Assembly: GCA_963830455.1 (NCBI GenBank)
Contig: CAWHMT010000004.1
Coordinates: forward strand, 372,001-436,000
Length of the DNA: 64,000 nt
Source: 20CM-2-65-7 sp963830455
GTDB lineage: Bacteria; Gemmatimonadota; Gemmatimonadetes; Gemmatimonadales; GWC2-71-9
Reading direction: 5' to 3'
A program made the translations under genes and the position numbers. Position 1 is the first letter of the stretch. Each line of letters begins with the position of its first letter. The notes below the pieces were generated by a model. The model was not told the origin of the DNA, did not search any database, and was given only the letters and a program-made list of their open reading frames with translations. Of this stretch, positions 1 through 8,669 are shown piece after piece.

Positions 1-2
1 TT

Positions 3-422
3 CGCCGGCGCGCGGCGTGGGTCATGAACCACGACGCCTTCGCGTTCATCCTGCTTTGCGTCGTGACCCGCAACACCTGGGCGTTGCCGTTCCCGCCTGC
101 CGCCACGTTCGTCACCGGCGCGGCGCTCGCGCTCATCGGTCTCGGGACGAAGCTCTGGGCCGCGCGCACCCTGGGAACCGACGCGTACTACTGGCACAAC
201 TTCTTCGACCCGGCCGCCGCGGTGGGACCGATCTCCTCCGGTCCCTACCGGTTCCTGTCCAGCCCGATGTACACGATCGGGTATCTGCCGGTGTACGGGC
301 TCGCCCTGATGCTCCGGTCCTTCCCTGGGATTATCGCCGCGGTATTCTCCCAGGCCGCCATCCTCGCCTTCTACTTCATCGTGGAACGTCCACACTTCCA
401 GCGGCTGCACCGCTCTAGCTGA
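3..422 (+). CDS. membrane methyltransferase, PEMT/ICMT-like family (5' partial)
   Basis: The reading frame is open from the window edge, so the N-terminus is probably missing; the first ATG in frame is at 24. The product is a small integral membrane protein with three or four hydrophobic segments. It contains the GPYRFLSSPMY element typical of phospholipid and isoprenylcysteine carboxyl methyltransferases, where family members carry GPYRxxRHPxY. The following VERPHF near the C-terminus resembles the family's E-x-x-L/F cofactor-binding end. The expected role is SAM-dependent methylation of a lipid or prenyl substrate in the inner membrane. The substrate cannot be told from this fragment. Confidence 0.6.
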   Translation, partial: RRRAAWVMNHDAFAFILLCVVTRNTWALPFPPAATFVTGAALALIGLGTKLWAARTLGTDAYYWHNFFDPAAAVGPISSGPYRFLSSPMYTIGYLPVYGLALMLRSFPGIIAAVFSQAAILAFYFIVERPHFQRLHRSS

Positions 423-462
423 CGGTGGCGAAGCCGTCTATTGTGACGGCGTGACAAGACCG

Positions 463-1232
463 ATGCGACGCATCGTCCTTCTACTATATGCGCTGGTGCT
501 CGGCTGCCGCAGCAACGCGGGCGGGGGCGCGGGGGCCGGAGACCGGGAGAGACGGTCGCCGAGGATCAGGAGCTGGCCGCACCAGCGGAGCATCCCGACC
601 ATGACGCCGCGGCGGAGGCCGAGCATGCGATGACGGCACACGTCACCGAAGATCCGCACCTGCGGCTCACACCGCTGCGTGCTCCGGCTCCCGGCGATTC
701 AGCGCGGGCCGCGCGGATGCTCGTGACGATGCGAAGCGAGCTGGCCAGGTATCGCGACGTCCGCGTTGCCGAGCTCGACGGATTCCGCCAATACATCCCG
801 GCGGGTGGCGCCCCCGTACAGCACTTCACCAAACTCCGCTGGGCGTTTCTGTCGCGAAACGGGCTCGATCCGGCTCGGCCGACGTCGCTGTTGTACGAGC
901 GCGCGGCGGACGGGAGTCTGACGCTGGTCGGCGCGATGTTCACGGCACCGCCGCAAACGAGCGCAGCCGAGCTCGATGCGCGGCTGCCGCTCAGCGTGAC
1001 GCGCTGGCACCAGCACATCAACTGGTGTCTGCCGGGCGGATCGCCGGCAGAGGCGCAGCGCCGCTGGCGCGAGACCAAAGACGGGCGACCCGTGTTTGGT
1101 CCGAAGTCGCCAATTGCAACAGAAGCCGCGTGCCAGGCGGTGGGGGGGCGGTTTCGCCCACGGTTATTCGGGTGGATGGTTCACGTGATGGCGTTCGCGG
1201 GAGACGATCCATGGAATGCACACCAGCACTAG
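463..1232 (+). CDS. secreted lipoprotein of unknown function, reading frame disrupted
   Basis: A lipoprotein signal starts at ATG 463 (MRRIVLLLYALVLGC, lipobox Cys at residue 15). The frame runs through two GGGGG tracts at 523-527 and 531-535 and then becomes low-complexity Arg/Ser. The frame that carries the rest of the protein is open from 447 but has no ATG, GTG or TTG until ATG 630. It encodes an acidic linker and then a domain with WHQHINWCLPG and FGWMVHVMAF. Joining the two frames with a one-base change in the G tracts gives one coherent secreted protein of about 255 residues. I do not recognise the domain. If the break is real, only the 630-1232 part without a signal peptide would be made. 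Confidence 0.55.
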
Positions 1233-1302
1233 CGTCTCTTGACGGTCCACGCGGCGAGCGATAGCACTAGGAACGACGGTCAACCTTCTTAGAGGAATGA
1301 AT

Positions 1303-4095
1303 ATGCGACGTGGTGCCAGTTTACTCGCCGTCCTGTTCGTTCTGCCGGTTCTGTTGCTCGCGCAGGGGTCGATCCGCGGTCGCGTGTCTGACGCGGCGGG
1401 CGGTCCGCTCGCTCGCGCGCTAATCTCGGCGGAAGGCTCCGGGTTACGCGCGGAAAGCGACGAGCGGGGCGCGTACGAGATCCGGGACCTGTCGCCCGGC
1501 ACGTACATCGTGCGGGTGCGACTGCTCGGCTACGTGCCGCAATCGACACGCGTCACGGTCGGGCAGGGACCCGTCACACAGGATTTCTCGCTGGCGGAGC
1601 ACGCGATCAGCTTGTCGCCGGTGGACGTGACGGTCGGCTCGCGCGCGCGCCACGCGGCCGCCGACGAGCTGGCGGTGCCGGTGGACGTGTTCACCTCCGA
1701 GACGATGAAGCTCCAGGGCGCGACCGAGACTGGACAGATCCTCCAGTCGCTCTCGCCCTCGGTGAACTTCCCGCACCAGAGCGTCACCGACGCGACCGAC
1801 ATCGTGCGGCCGTTCACGCTGCGCGGGTTGTCACCCGATCACACGCTGGTGCTGGTGAACGGCTGGCGCCGCCACCAGACCGCGCTGGTGAACACCTTCG
1901 CCTACGGCACCGGCGCCGGATCGAGCGGTGTCGACCTGAACGCGATTCCGTCGAGCGCCGTGGACCGCATCGAAGTGTTGCGCGACGGCGCGTCGGCACA
2001 GTACGGCTCCGACGCGATCGCCGGCGTGGTCAACATGGTGTTGAAAGAAGGACAGCTCACGCCGTTCCTCAACACGAGCGTGGGCCGCTATCAGCCCAAC
2101 GACTACAATGACGACGGCACGACGGTCAACCTGAACGGCGGCTTCGGCGTGGGGATCGGACGCGGCTCGCTGGGTGTGTTCGCCGAGTTTCTGGACCGCC
2201 AGCCCACCAACCGCGCCTGGGCCGATATCTACGAGGACGCCGGCACCGGCGTCGCTGATTCGATCGTCGACGGCCACGTGATCGTGAAGCGCAACCCCGT
2301 GGCGCAGCCAAATCACCATTGGGGGGACGGGCTCGAGCGGGACGTCATCACGATGGCGAATCTGCGGCTTCCCTTGAACGATCAGGGGACGACCGAGCTG
2401 TACGGCTTCGGCGGCTTCAGCAACCGCAAAGGCACCGGCAACGGCTACCGTCGCTGCGCCTCGAGCTGCGCGAGTCTTTCCAACCGGAGCTGGTCCGAGA
2501 TCTACCCCTTCGGCTATCTCCCCGAATTCGCGCCCAACGTCAGCGACTACTCCGCGGCCTTGGGGCTCCGCGCCGCAACAGGCGGCTGGCAGATCGATCT
2601 CGGCGGTTCGTACGGCGCCAATCGCTTCGACTACAACCTTCGCAACACACTGAACGTGTCGCTCGGTCCGTGTCTCGACCCGGCGAATCCGTGTGCCCCG
2701 GGTCCGGACTCGGTCTTCGGCACCGGCGACGAGATCTCGAATCAGACGTCGTTCTTCGCCGGACGCCTGCAGCGCAATGAGCTCACGATCGGGCTGAACG
2801 CGGCGCGCAGCGTGACGATCGGGCTTCCGGCGCCGGTGAACCTGGCCGTCGGCGCGTCCTACCGCCGCGAAGCCTATGAGATTACGCGCGGGGAGCTGGC
2901 GTCGTATGTCGATGGCAATCATCTGGGCCCCGACTCGAGCGACGGCCGCCCCTACTCCCAGGTATTCCCGGGGTTCCGGCCGTCCGACGAATCGAACTCC
3001 GACCGCACGAACGTCGCCGTGTACGCGGATCTCGAGACGAATCTCTCGCCCAAGCTCCTGACCAACGTCGCGTGGCGGTTCGAGGACTACTCCGACTTCG
3101 GCTCGCTCCTAACCGCCAAGGCCGCGATCCGCTTCCAGCCGTCACCCCGATTCACCGTGCGGGCGGCAGCGAGCTCGGGATTCCGGGCGCCGGGGCTGGG
3201 CCAGTCGCATTTCAGCCATGTCAGCACGAATGTGATCGGCGGCGTGGTGACCGACGTGCTGATCGTGCCGGTGGGCGATACGGCGGCGCGGCTGTTCGGC
3301 TCGAAGCCGCTGCGCGCCGAGAAGGCGGTGAACCTGAGCGCGGGGTTCGCGTTCAGTCCCAACGACAACGTCACCCTCACCGTGGACGCCTTCCAGATTC
3401 GGATCAACGACCGGATTCTGCTCGGCGCGACGTTTGATGACAGCGTCACCCTCGCACTGCTGGCGGCCAACGGCTTCACCAACGTCGGCGGGATTCAGTA
3501 CTTCACCAACGGGCTCGATACCCGGACCCGGGGGGTCGACTTCACCGCCGAGCTGCGGCGCCAGGCGGGCGCGGGCATGCTGAATGTGACCGCCGCCGTG
3601 AATTACACCAAGAACACGATTCTCTCGATCGATCCGTTGCCCCCGGTGCTCGACACCACGCCGTCGACCGAGCCGGGGATCATCGATTCGGTGACCTACA
3701 TCGGCATTACGGAAGAGCGCCCCGACGTGCGGGCGACGCTCACGGGGCTGTATAGCGTTGGGCGGGTGCATGCCTTGCTGCGCGGGTCGTACTACGGGAA
3801 GTTCTCCTCGGCGCAGCCCGGCTACTGTGATCTGTGCCGCGAGCGCTACGGCGCCAAGTCACTAATCGACGCGGAAATCGGCTACCGGTTCGCCAGCATC
3901 GATCTCTCGCTGGGCGTGCGCAATCTGTTCGACGTCTACCCCGACCAGCCGTCGTCCCTGCAGGATGTGGGGGATGGGAATCCGTCGAAGGACTACAATA
4001 ACAATTTCGGCGTTTTCCCCTGGGCGGCGGCGTCGCCGTTCGGCTACAACGGGCGCTATCTGTATGCCCGGGCGGAGATGAGCCTACTGCGGTAG
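1303..4095 (+). CDS. TonB-dependent outer membrane receptor with CarboxypepD_reg-like N-terminal domain
   Basis: Predicted outer-membrane beta-barrel for energised uptake of a ligand I cannot identify (iron chelates, vitamins and oligosaccharides are typical for the family). A signal peptide is followed by a beta-sandwich (SIRGRVSDAAGGPLARALIS; residues about 22-100). The plug domain includes VDRIEVLRDGASAQYG and NMVLKEG, and the long Tyr/Asn-rich barrel ends in YLYARAEMSLLR. The length of about 930 residues is normal. AGAGGA at 1291-1296 abuts ATG 1297 but lies six bases before ATG 1303, so 1303 is preferred. The gene is followed by SusC and SusD genes in the same orientation. Confidence 0.9.
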   Translation: MRRGASLLAVLFVLPVLLLAQGSIRGRVSDAAGGPLARALISAEGSGLRAESDERGAYEIRDLSPGTYIVRVRLLGYVPQSTRVTVGQGPVTQDFSLAEHAISLSPVDVTVGSRARHAAADELAVPVDVFTSETMKLQGATETGQILQSLSPSVNFPHQSVTDATDIVRPFTLRGLSPDHTLVLVNGWRRHQTALVNTFAYGTGAGSSGVDLNAIPSSAVDRIEVLRDGASAQYGSDAIAGVVNMVLKEGQLTPFLNTSVGRYQPNDYNDDGTTVNLNGGFGVGIGRGSLGVFAEFLDRQPTNRAWADIYEDAGTGVADSIVDGHVIVKRNPVAQPNHHWGDGLERDVITMANLRLPLNDQGTTELYGFGGFSNRKGTGNGYRRCASSCASLSNRSWSEIYPFGYLPEFAPNVSDYSAALGLRAATGGWQIDLGGSYGANRFDYNLRNTLNVSLGPCLDPANPCAPGPDSVFGTGDEISNQTSFFAGRLQRNELTIGLNAARSVTIGLPAPVNLAVGASYRREAYEITRGELASYVDGNHLGPDSSDGRPYSQVFPGFRPSDESNSDRTNVAVYADLETNLSPKLLTNVAWRFEDYSDFGSLLTAKAAIRFQPSPRFTVRAAASSGFRAPGLGQSHFSHVSTNVIGGVVTDVLIVPVGDTAARLFGSKPLRAEKAVNLSAGFAFSPNDNVTLTVDAFQIRINDRILLGATFDDSVTLALLAANGFTNVGGIQYFTNGLDTRTRGVDFTAELRRQAGAGMLNVTAAVNYTKNTILSIDPLPPVLDTTPSTEPGIIDSVTYIGITEERPDVRATLTGLYSVGRVHALLRGSYYGKFSSAQPGYCDLCRERYGAKSLIDAEIGYRFASIDLSLGVRNLFDVYPDQPSSLQDVGDGNPSKDYNNNFGVFPWAAASPFGYNGRYLYARAEMSLLR

Positions 4096-4141
4096 TCGCA
4101 CATTTAGCGCCGTGGCAGCAGCACGGCAATACGGAGGATCG

Positions 4142-7102
4142 GTGAACAGATATCTCAAGACATGCCTCCTCGCGCTCGCCTGCAGCGTGGCGTTGGCGGC
4201 AAGTGCGTTGGCACAGCAACGCTCGATCGCGGGCCGCGTCGCCAACTCGGTGAGCGACGAGCCGATCGTCGGCGTGACCGTGACGGTCGTAGGCACGGCG
4301 ATCGCCGCCGTGACCGATGTCCGCGGCGAGTTCACGCTCTCGGCACCGGCGGGGCCGGTCTCGCTGAGCGTGCGGGCGATCGGCTACAAGCGCCGCACGG
4401 TGCCGGTGGGTGCCGACCAAACGCGCATCGCGATCGCCGTCGAGCCCGACATCTTCAACCTCGAGGCGGTGGTCGTCACCGGACAGGCGACGGCGGTCGA
4501 GCAGAAGAACCTGCCGCAGGCCGTGAGCGTGGTGACGGCGCAGCAGCTCGAGCGCGTGCCCACCCCCACGATTGAAAGCGCCCTGCAAGGGAAAATCGCG
4601 GGCGCGCTGATCCAGTCGAACTCCGGCGCCCCGGGCGGCGGCGCGCAGATCAACCTCCGCGGCGTCTCGACGATCAACGGCGGTGTCGACCCGGTGCTCG
4701 TCGTCGATGGCCTCGTGGTCAGCAACGCGGCGATCGGGAACAACATCAACGCCATCACCGCGGCTGCCGCGGGCGGCAACGCGTCGAACCAGGACAACCC
4801 CGTCAACCGCATCGCCGACCTGAATCCGGCCGATATCGAGCGCATCGAGGTGCTGAAGGGCGCCTCGGCGGCGGCGATTTACGGCGGCGCGGCATCGAAC
4901 GGCGTGTTGATCATCACGACGAGGCGCGGCTCCACGGGGGCACCGCGGTTTCACCTGACGCAGCGCTTCGGCGAGTACCGCGTGTCGAATTTCATGAAGT
5001 CGCGCGTGTTCACCGATTCCGCGGATGCGGCGACGTTCACCGATACGACGAGCGCCGGCCTCTACTGCAACCTTCCGGGCGGAACCCCGACGGGCGGTGG
5101 CCTCTGCCCGAACTTCGACAACATCGGGCCGCTCTGGTCCGAGCATTCGCTCTCGTGGGAAACCGACGCCAGCATCACGGGCGGCACAGATCAAACCCGC
5201 TATTTCATCTCGGGACTGCTCAAACGTGACGGCGGCATCGCGCCGGGAACGGGCTACGACAAACAGTCCCTTCGAGCCAATCTCGACCAGACGATGGGAT
5301 CGCGCTGGGTGCTGTCACTCAGTAGCGCCGTGATACACAGTCTCGCGGCGCGCGGCATCTCGAACAACGACAACGCCGGCACGAGCCCTTACCTCGTGTT
5401 CCCACTGACGCCGAGTTTCGTGGATCTCCAAGCCGTGAACGGCGTCTACCCCGAGAACCCCTTCGAGCGCAGCAATCCGCTCCAGACCTACGCGAATTTG
5501 CGCAACGACGAGGATGTGTGGCGCGCGCTCGGTGCCGGGACGCTGCGGTTTGACGCCATCAACAACGAACGGCAGAGCCTGCGCTTCGTCGTCACGGGCG
5601 GAGTCGACTACTTCAACCAGGAAAACGACATCTACTCCCCGCCCGAGCTCGAGTTCGAGCCGAACGATGGCCAGCCGGGCACGGTCGTGCTCGGGAAGAC
5701 GTCGAACGTGAACCTCAACCTGCTGACCAACGCGATCTACACGCACCAGAGCAGCAGTGGCAGGCGGGCGACCACGGCCATCGGGCTCCAGTACGTGGAC
5801 CGCGATTTCAACTTCACGAACCTCGTGGGGCGCAACCTGCCGCCCGGCCAGCAGAATATCGACCAGGCCACGAGCGTCATCATCAATCAGCAGCTGCAGC
5901 CCCAGCAAGACCTCGGCCTGTATGCGCAGGAAGAGCTCCTGATGATGGACGAGCGCTTGATGGTGGCATTCGGCGTGCGCGCGGACCGCTCCAGCCGCAA
6001 CGGCGATGTGGACAAGTTCTTCTACTATCCCAAGCTGGCGGGGTCGTACCGCTTCACGAACATCGGCGGCAGCGGCGCGAACGAAATCAAGGTCCGCGCG
6101 GCGTTCGGACAGACGGGCAATCCGCCGCAATTCGGCAACAAGTTCACGCCCAATGCGACGGGCACGATCGGCGGGATCTTCGGAAGCTCGGCCGGCGCCA
6201 TCGCCGGCGATGCGACGATCAAACCCGAGCGTCAAACGGAATTCGAGGCCGGACTCGACGCGACGCTCGCCGACGGGCGCCTCACACTTACGCTGACGGG
6301 ATTCCACAAAACGATCACCGACCTGCTGCTGGCGCAGACGCTCGCGCCCTCGACGGGGCGGACGCAGCGCACGTTCAACGGCGGCGAGCTGCGCAATCGC
6401 GGCATCGAAGCCAGTCTGGGGTACGCGGTCATGCAGCGGCCCGATGTGAGCTGGATCGTCAACTCGACGTTCTTCGCGAATCGCACCAAAGTGATCTCCC
6501 TGCCGGTCCCCGCCTTCCAGGTGGGCGGCTTCGGCACGTCACTCGGGGCGTTCGAGATCCGGCCGGGCCATTCGGTGACGCAGATCGTCGGCACGCCGAT
6601 CGACTCGTTGGGGCAGCCGACGGTCGTGGGCGACGCGAATCCCGATTTCCAGATGACCTTCGGCAGCGAGCTCGAGTATCACCGCTTCAGCCTGGGGCTG
6701 CTGCTCGACTGGAAAAAGGGTGGCGACGTGATCAACCTGACGGAGCTGCTCTTCGATCTGTTCGGCAACAGCGCGGACTGGAGCGGCGCCGCGCAGACTC
6801 GGTTGACGGACTTCTTCGCCGGGAACACGCAGCCGTACGTTCAGGACGCTTCGTACCTGAAGCTGCGTGAGCTGTCGCTGTCCTATCACATTCCCGCTGC
6901 GACGACCTCCGCCTTGTTCGGTTCAACGGTGCGCGATGCGCGCATCACGTTCGCCGGTCGGAACCTGATCCGCATCACGGGCTTCCGCGGCATGGACCCC
7001 GAGGTCTCGAACTTCGGCAACCAGGCGGTGGCGCGAAACATCGATGTGGCGCCGTTCCCGCCGAGCCGCAGCTTCTTCGTCGCCATCGATTTGGACTTCT
7101 GA
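4142..7102 (+). CDS. SusC/RagA-family TonB-linked outer membrane protein
   Basis: Barrel half of a SusCD nutrient importer. The order is signal peptide, carboxypeptidase-regulatory-like domain (SIAGRVANSVSDEPIVGVTV), the SusC plug hallmarks INLRGVSTI and PVLVVDGLVV, then IERIEVLKGASAAAIYG with the family's NGVLIITTRRG, and a long barrel. GTG 4142 is chosen because GGAGGA lies just upstream at 4133-4138 and the signal peptide then starts with NRYLKTCLL; an in-frame GTG at 4112 would add ten unlikely residues. The SusD partner starts 17 bases downstream. In well-studied systems such pairs import glycans or peptides; the substrate here is unknown because no hydrolase or transporter gene is adjacent. 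Confidence 0.9.
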   Translation: MNRYLKTCLLALACSVALAASALAQQRSIAGRVANSVSDEPIVGVTVTVVGTAIAAVTDVRGEFTLSAPAGPVSLSVRAIGYKRRTVPVGADQTRIAIAVEPDIFNLEAVVVTGQATAVEQKNLPQAVSVVTAQQLERVPTPTIESALQGKIAGALIQSNSGAPGGGAQINLRGVSTINGGVDPVLVVDGLVVSNAAIGNNINAITAAAAGGNASNQDNPVNRIADLNPADIERIEVLKGASAAAIYGGAASNGVLIITTRRGSTGAPRFHLTQRFGEYRVSNFMKSRVFTDSADAATFTDTTSAGLYCNLPGGTPTGGGLCPNFDNIGPLWSEHSLSWETDASITGGTDQTRYFISGLLKRDGGIAPGTGYDKQSLRANLDQTMGSRWVLSLSSAVIHSLAARGISNNDNAGTSPYLVFPLTPSFVDLQAVNGVYPENPFERSNPLQTYANLRNDEDVWRALGAGTLRFDAINNERQSLRFVVTGGVDYFNQENDIYSPPELEFEPNDGQPGTVVLGKTSNVNLNLLTNAIYTHQSSSGRRATTAIGLQYVDRDFNFTNLVGRNLPPGQQNIDQATSVIINQQLQPQQDLGLYAQEELLMMDERLMVAFGVRADRSSRNGDVDKFFYYPKLAGSYRFTNIGGSGANEIKVRAAFGQTGNPPQFGNKFTPNATGTIGGIFGSSAGAIAGDATIKPERQTEFEAGLDATLADGRLTLTLTGFHKTITDLLLAQTLAPSTGRTQRTFNGGELRNRGIEASLGYAVMQRPDVSWIVNSTFFANRTKVISLPVPAFQVGGFGTSLGAFEIRPGHSVTQIVGTPIDSLGQPTVVGDANPDFQMTFGSELEYHRFSLGLLLDWKKGGDVINLTELLFDLFGNSADWSGAAQTRLTDFFAGNTQPYVQDASYLKLRELSLSYHIPAATTSALFGSTVRDARITFAGRNLIRITGFRGMDPEVSNFGNQAVARNIDVAPFPPSRSFFVAIDLDF

Positions 7103-7118
7103 GCGAGGGCACCTGACC

Positions 7119-8486
7119 ATGAAACGCATTTGCAGCTTGCTGGCGGTCGCGGCGCTCGTCACAGGAGCCTGCGATTTCACCATGACGGATCCCAACGGTC
7201 CCGGGCAGATTGGCAGCAATCCCACACGCGCGCGGGTGCAGGAAACCGTGGCGGGGATTCTGCTCGCGGCTCGCTCCGACGCTTCGGATTGGAATCTGGA
7301 CGCCGGGATTCTCGGTCGCGAAGCGTATCGGTTCGACGGCTCCGACCCACGCTTTACCGCGGAATTGCTGACGGGTCCGCTCGATCCCGGCGGCGGCGCC
7401 TTTGGCGGCGACCACTGGGTGGAGCATTACAATACGATTCGCACCACGAACGATTTGCTGAACGTGATCGGCAGCGCGTCGCAACTCTCCGCCGCGGAGC
7501 AACGCGCCACGCGGGGCTTTTCCCAAACGCTCCAGGCGTACTCGTTCCTGATGGTGCTGATGGCCCATACCGACGCGCCGGCGCACAACGGCGATTCGAT
7601 TCCCGTGGACGTCAACATCCCGGTGTCGGATCCTCCGGCGCCGCTGGTCTCAAACGGCGCGGCGTTTCTGTTCGTCTCGAATCTCCTGGATTCAGCGGAC
7701 GTCGAGCTCGCGGGTGGAGGCAGCGATTTTCCGTTCACCCTGCCATCGGGGTTCACCGGATTCTCGACGCCTACCGAGTTCCGGCAGTTCAATCGCGCTT
7801 TGAAAGCCGCGGTCGAAGTGTATCGCGGCAGCCTGGGGTGCGGGGCGTGCTATGGGACGGCGCTGACGGCGCTGGCTGCGTCGTTCATCGACACGCTGGG
7901 CGGGGCCGGCACACTCAACCGCGGTGTGTATTTCAACTTCAGCACCGCACCGGGCGACGCGCCGAACCCGCTGTTCCAGAACCCGCAGACGGGCGAGAAT
8001 TTCGTGCACCCGTCGCTCCAGGATAGCGTCGAGACAAAACCGGGTGGCGGGAATGACAATCGCTACACGGCGAAGGTGGTCGACCGGGCCCTGGTCACTA
8101 CTACGGGCCTCTCGTCCGATCTCGGCTGGATTCGCTATCCCAGTACGGACGCCCCAGTCCCCATCATCCGCAATGAGGAGCTGATTCTGCTGCGGGCCGA
8201 GGCAAACCTCGCGACTGCGCTGCCGGCGGCCGCGGCGGCGGACGTCAACTACATCCGCGTGGCATCCGGCGGGTTGGCCGCCATCGCCGGTCTGGGCGGC
8301 CAGACGCCAGCCCAGATCCTCGGCCAGATCCTGCGGGAGCGGAAGTATTCGCTGCTGTATGAAGGCCATCGCTGGTTCGATCTCCGGCGCACCGGAAACC
8401 TCAGTGCGCTGATTCTCGATCGCGCCGGCGACCAGCGGTTCTCGACCCTGCCCGTTCCGTTGAGCGAGCGGCAGGCAAGACAGTAA
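7119..8486 (+). CDS. SusD/RagB-family outer membrane lipoprotein
   Basis: Surface ligand-binding lid of the SusCD complex with the preceding SusC. The N-terminus is a lipoprotein signal (MKRICSLLAVAALVTGAC, lipidated Cys at residue 18). The body is the alpha-helical SusD fold, with an N-terminal HYNTIRTTNDLLNVI helix pair and the C-terminal RERKYSLLYEGHRWFDLRR segment that is characteristic of the family. About 455 residues is typical. A strong intrinsic terminator follows at 8509-8544, so the 1.3-8.5 kb receptor block probably ends here. Confidence 0.88.
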   Translation: MKRICSLLAVAALVTGACDFTMTDPNGPGQIGSNPTRARVQETVAGILLAARSDASDWNLDAGILGREAYRFDGSDPRFTAELLTGPLDPGGGAFGGDHWVEHYNTIRTTNDLLNVIGSASQLSAAEQRATRGFSQTLQAYSFLMVLMAHTDAPAHNGDSIPVDVNIPVSDPPAPLVSNGAAFLFVSNLLDSADVELAGGGSDFPFTLPSGFTGFSTPTEFRQFNRALKAAVEVYRGSLGCGACYGTALTALAASFIDTLGGAGTLNRGVYFNFSTAPGDAPNPLFQNPQTGENFVHPSLQDSVETKPGGGNDNRYTAKVVDRALVTTTGLSSDLGWIRYPSTDAPVPIIRNEELILLRAEANLATALPAAAAADVNYIRVASGGLAAIAGLGGQTPAQILGQILRERKYSLLYEGHRWFDLRRTGNLSALILDRAGDQRFSTLPVPLSERQARQ

Positions 8487-8508
8487 CGCCGCTTGCTGTC
8501 TCACGACG

Positions 8509-8544
8509 AAACCGCCGGGCGGCGTGACGCCGCCCGGCGGTTTT
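8509..8544 (+). terminator. intrinsic terminator after susD
   Basis: A perfect GC-rich hairpin (left arm about 8512-8524, right arm 8528-8540) is flanked by AAA on the left and followed by TTTTGTTTGT. It sits 25 bases after the SusD stop and would end the receptor transcript. Confidence 0.85.
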
Positions 8545-8669
8545 GTTTGTGTCCTCTCGCAGTGGTTGCTCCTGTCGGAGCAAAAGGGGAAGAAGCACCC
8601 CCTAGCGACCGCCGAAACGCCCTGATATGATCTCGCGCCTTGAAAGTCACGTCTAAACCCGGAGAGTCT

